Positions 30,221 through 31,307 of a stretch of 31,307 bases of DNA are shown in pieces (within the stretch, counting starts at the first letter, position 1; each line of letters begins with the position of its first letter). Location of the stretch: positions 1 to 31,307 of the IMG/VR virus record IMGVR_UViG_3300008108_000329; one strand, given 5' to 3'. The notes below the pieces were generated by a model. That model did no database searches. It was not told the origin of the DNA and saw nothing but the letters and a program-made list of their open reading frames with translations. The position numbers were made by a program, and so were the translations under genes. This DNA comes from a virus.

Positions 30221-30666
30221 TAGTATCTTATGATATGGATGGTGTTCTTGCACTTAACCCACCACCAAATACAAAAAAATGGGGGCATATGAATGGGGTT
30301 GAAAGAAGAGCAAGAAAAGAATTTCTATATGATTGGTATAATTCTGCTGAACCATTATATAAACCGACTGAAGATAAATTTCATGTAATTTCAGCAAGGA
30401 AAAAAGACCAACGTACATGGGAAATAACGATGAATTGGTTAAATAAATACTTTCCTGGAAGAGTAATTTCATTATCTTTATTAAATGTGCCAAGAACTGT
30501 AAATAATGTAGTAAAGTTTAAGAATGATGCAATCAATTCAATTGGTGCAGTTGAACATACTGAAGATAATAAAAAAGTATTAAGAGGTATTTCAAAAATT
30601 AATAAAAATATTAAGTTATATTTTTGGGAAAAAGATATGGTAAATAAGGAAGTATTTAATGGCTAA
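30217..30666 (+). CDS. HAD-superfamily phosphatase
   Basis: A 149-residue protein with HAD motif I YDMDGVL (D6, D8) at the N-terminus and a motif II-type strand FHVISAR in the middle; KFKNDAIN may supply motif III. The fold would be a small cap-less or short-cap HAD enzyme such as a nucleotidase or phosphatase. The frame stays open upstream, but ATG 30217 (MIVSYDMDG) puts motif I at the usual place and overlaps the glycosyltransferase stop. In this cassette it may dephosphorylate a nucleotide or sugar phosphate. The end overlaps the next gene by 8 bases. Confidence 0.75.
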   Translation: MIVSYDMDGVLALNPPPNTKKWGHMNGVERRARKEFLYDWYNSAEPLYKPTEDKFHVISARKKDQRTWEITMNWLNKYFPGRVISLSLLNVPRTVNNVVKFKNDAINSIGAVEHTEDNKKVLRGISKINKNIKLYFWEKDMVNKEVFNG

Positions 30667-31249
30667 AAATTATTTTCATTTAAAACTTCCTTTCAAAGAC
30701 CCTTTAAACGAAGATGGCATGAAGTGGTTTTTTGATTTACCACCTTGTTTTATACAAGTACCAAAAAAATATTTTAATGAAGAAGCTGTTAAATTTTTTG
30801 AATCTAAAAAATTATTATATTGGGATGCTGAAGTTTTTTCATTTCCTGCAAACTATACAATGGAAATACACGTTGATGCTGTTGAGTTTACAGAAAAATG
30901 TAAATTAAATTGGGCTTATAGTAAGGGAGAACATCATAATCTTTGGTTTAAACCAAAACCATCTTGGATACCAAGAGCGACTGACGGAGAACAAGATGAT
31001 GGACGTTATGATGATTATAGCTACACTTTCGAAGAAAATGAAGTTGAAGAAGTGGAAAGAACTACTGTAAGAACACCAACTTGTATAGTTAGTGGTCAGC
31101 CACATAGTGTACGAACATATAGTGAACCAAGAAAAGCAATTTCTGTCACTTTATATCCACATGGAACTAATCCACCAGCTTTACCAAAAGATTGGGGAAT
31201 ACCAATATCAAATATGAGAGAGGTTTTAAATGATTACATCGTTGATTAG
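30659..31249 (+). CDS. Putative 2OG-Fe(II) oxygenase-like (double-stranded beta-helix) protein
   Basis: A 196-residue protein. TMEIHVDAVEF gives H71-x-D73, SGQPHSVRTYSEPRKAISVTL gives a distal H149 and R158, the arrangement of Fe(II)/2-oxoglutarate oxygenases of the double-stranded beta-helix fold. LNWAYSKGEHHNLWF between them fits a core strand and loop. An Asp/Glu/Tyr-rich insertion (about 108-135) separates the two halves. This would be a second oxygenase beside the TET/JBP-like one. Cupin-like binding proteins share the layout, so activity is not certain. The gene overlaps the HAD gene by 8 bases and the next gene by 20. Confidence 0.55.
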   Translation: MAKNYFHLKLPFKDPLNEDGMKWFFDLPPCFIQVPKKYFNEEAVKFFESKKLLYWDAEVFSFPANYTMEIHVDAVEFTEKCKLNWAYSKGEHHNLWFKPKPSWIPRATDGEQDDGRYDDYSYTFEENEVEEVERTTVRTPTCIVSGQPHSVRTYSEPRKAISVTLYPHGTNPPALPKDWGIPISNMREVLNDYIVD

Positions 31250-31307
31250 AGCAATCCTTTGGGGATTTGTTAATATTTTATTCTGGATAGTTATAGCGAT
31301 ATTATTT
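31230..31307 (+). CDS. Membrane protein, N-terminus only (cut by window edge)
   Basis: An ATG within the end of the preceding gene opens a frame that runs off the window. The visible 26 residues (MITSLIRAILWGFVNILFWI at the start) contain a single hydrophobic segment. Overlap with the upstream gene suggests coupling. Too little is visible to assign a function. Confidence 0.45.
   Translation, partial: MITSLIRAILWGFVNILFWIVIAILF

Noticed and set aside
1-31307. tRNA genes, CRISPR arrays, insertion sequences or integrase/attachment sites
   Set aside because: Looked for on both strands by eye; no cloverleaf with conserved T-loop, no regularly spaced repeats, no transposase or integrase motifs were found.

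Overview
The window is a contiguous piece of a T4-like myovirus genome (Caudoviricetes, T4 superfamily). It is strongly AT-rich and every convincing gene lies on the + strand. The gene order (gp23, a gp3-position tail protein, uvsY, uvsW, an Sm-like gene, gp55, gp47, gp46 ... gp45, gp44, gp62, regA ... hsp20 ... gp43 ... uvsX, gp41) is the one I know from marine T4-like phages of cyanobacteria and SAR11. The AT richness, the absence of photosynthesis genes, an alphaproteobacterial-type ROSE-like leader and a phasin-like gene fit a phage of a marine alphaproteobacterium, possibly Pelagibacter-like. The host is an inference; no host gene is present.

Layout. 1-1.8 kb: end of the virion module (major capsid protein cut by the left edge, terminator, tail-tube-fold protein). 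1.8-8.2 kb: a secreted protein, then recombination and late transcription (UvsY, UvsW, Sm-like protein, gp55 sigma, gp47/gp46 nuclease). 8.2-14.8 kb: accessory block with peptide deformylase, a VWA/metallopeptidase and its MoxR-type AAA+ partner, a stand-alone ligase-Ia-like protein, a small lipoprotein, and two paralogous small proteins resembling the MoxR N-terminus. 14.8-17.5 kb: clamp, clamp loader and RegA. 17.5-19.7 kb: phasin-like/Hsp20 pair behind a predicted RNA thermometer, small proteins, a second Sm-like protein and a winged-helix protein. 19.7-22.2 kb: DNA polymerase behind a structured leader. 22.3-24.7 kb: small membrane, secreted and lipoprotein genes plus a possible PD-(D/E)XK nuclease. 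24.8-27.9 kb: UvsX and gp41 helicase. 27.9-31.3 kb: a TET/JBP-like 2-oxoglutarate dioxygenase, a GT-B-like glycosyltransferase, a HAD phosphatase, a second double-stranded beta-helix oxygenase-like protein and the start of a membrane protein. This last block looks like a DNA hypermodification cassette.

Transcription. Ten copies of one promoter (TTTACT or TATACT/TTTACA, exactly 17 bp, TATAAT or TAGAAT) punctuate the window. At three of them the ATG lies only 6-7 nt after the -10 box, so those mRNAs should be leaderless. Inside operons the genes overlap by TAATG, ATGA or longer overlaps, indicating translational coupling.

Most notable: the ROSE-like RNA thermometer ahead of the phasin-like/Hsp20 pair; the oxygenase-glycosyltransferase cassette, whose oxygenase ends in the same clamp-binding-type tail (SSLExFF) as the phage DNA polymerase; the alternative-pairing RNA ahead of gene 43; the leaderless early promoters; and duplicated Sm-like and MoxR-N-like proteins.
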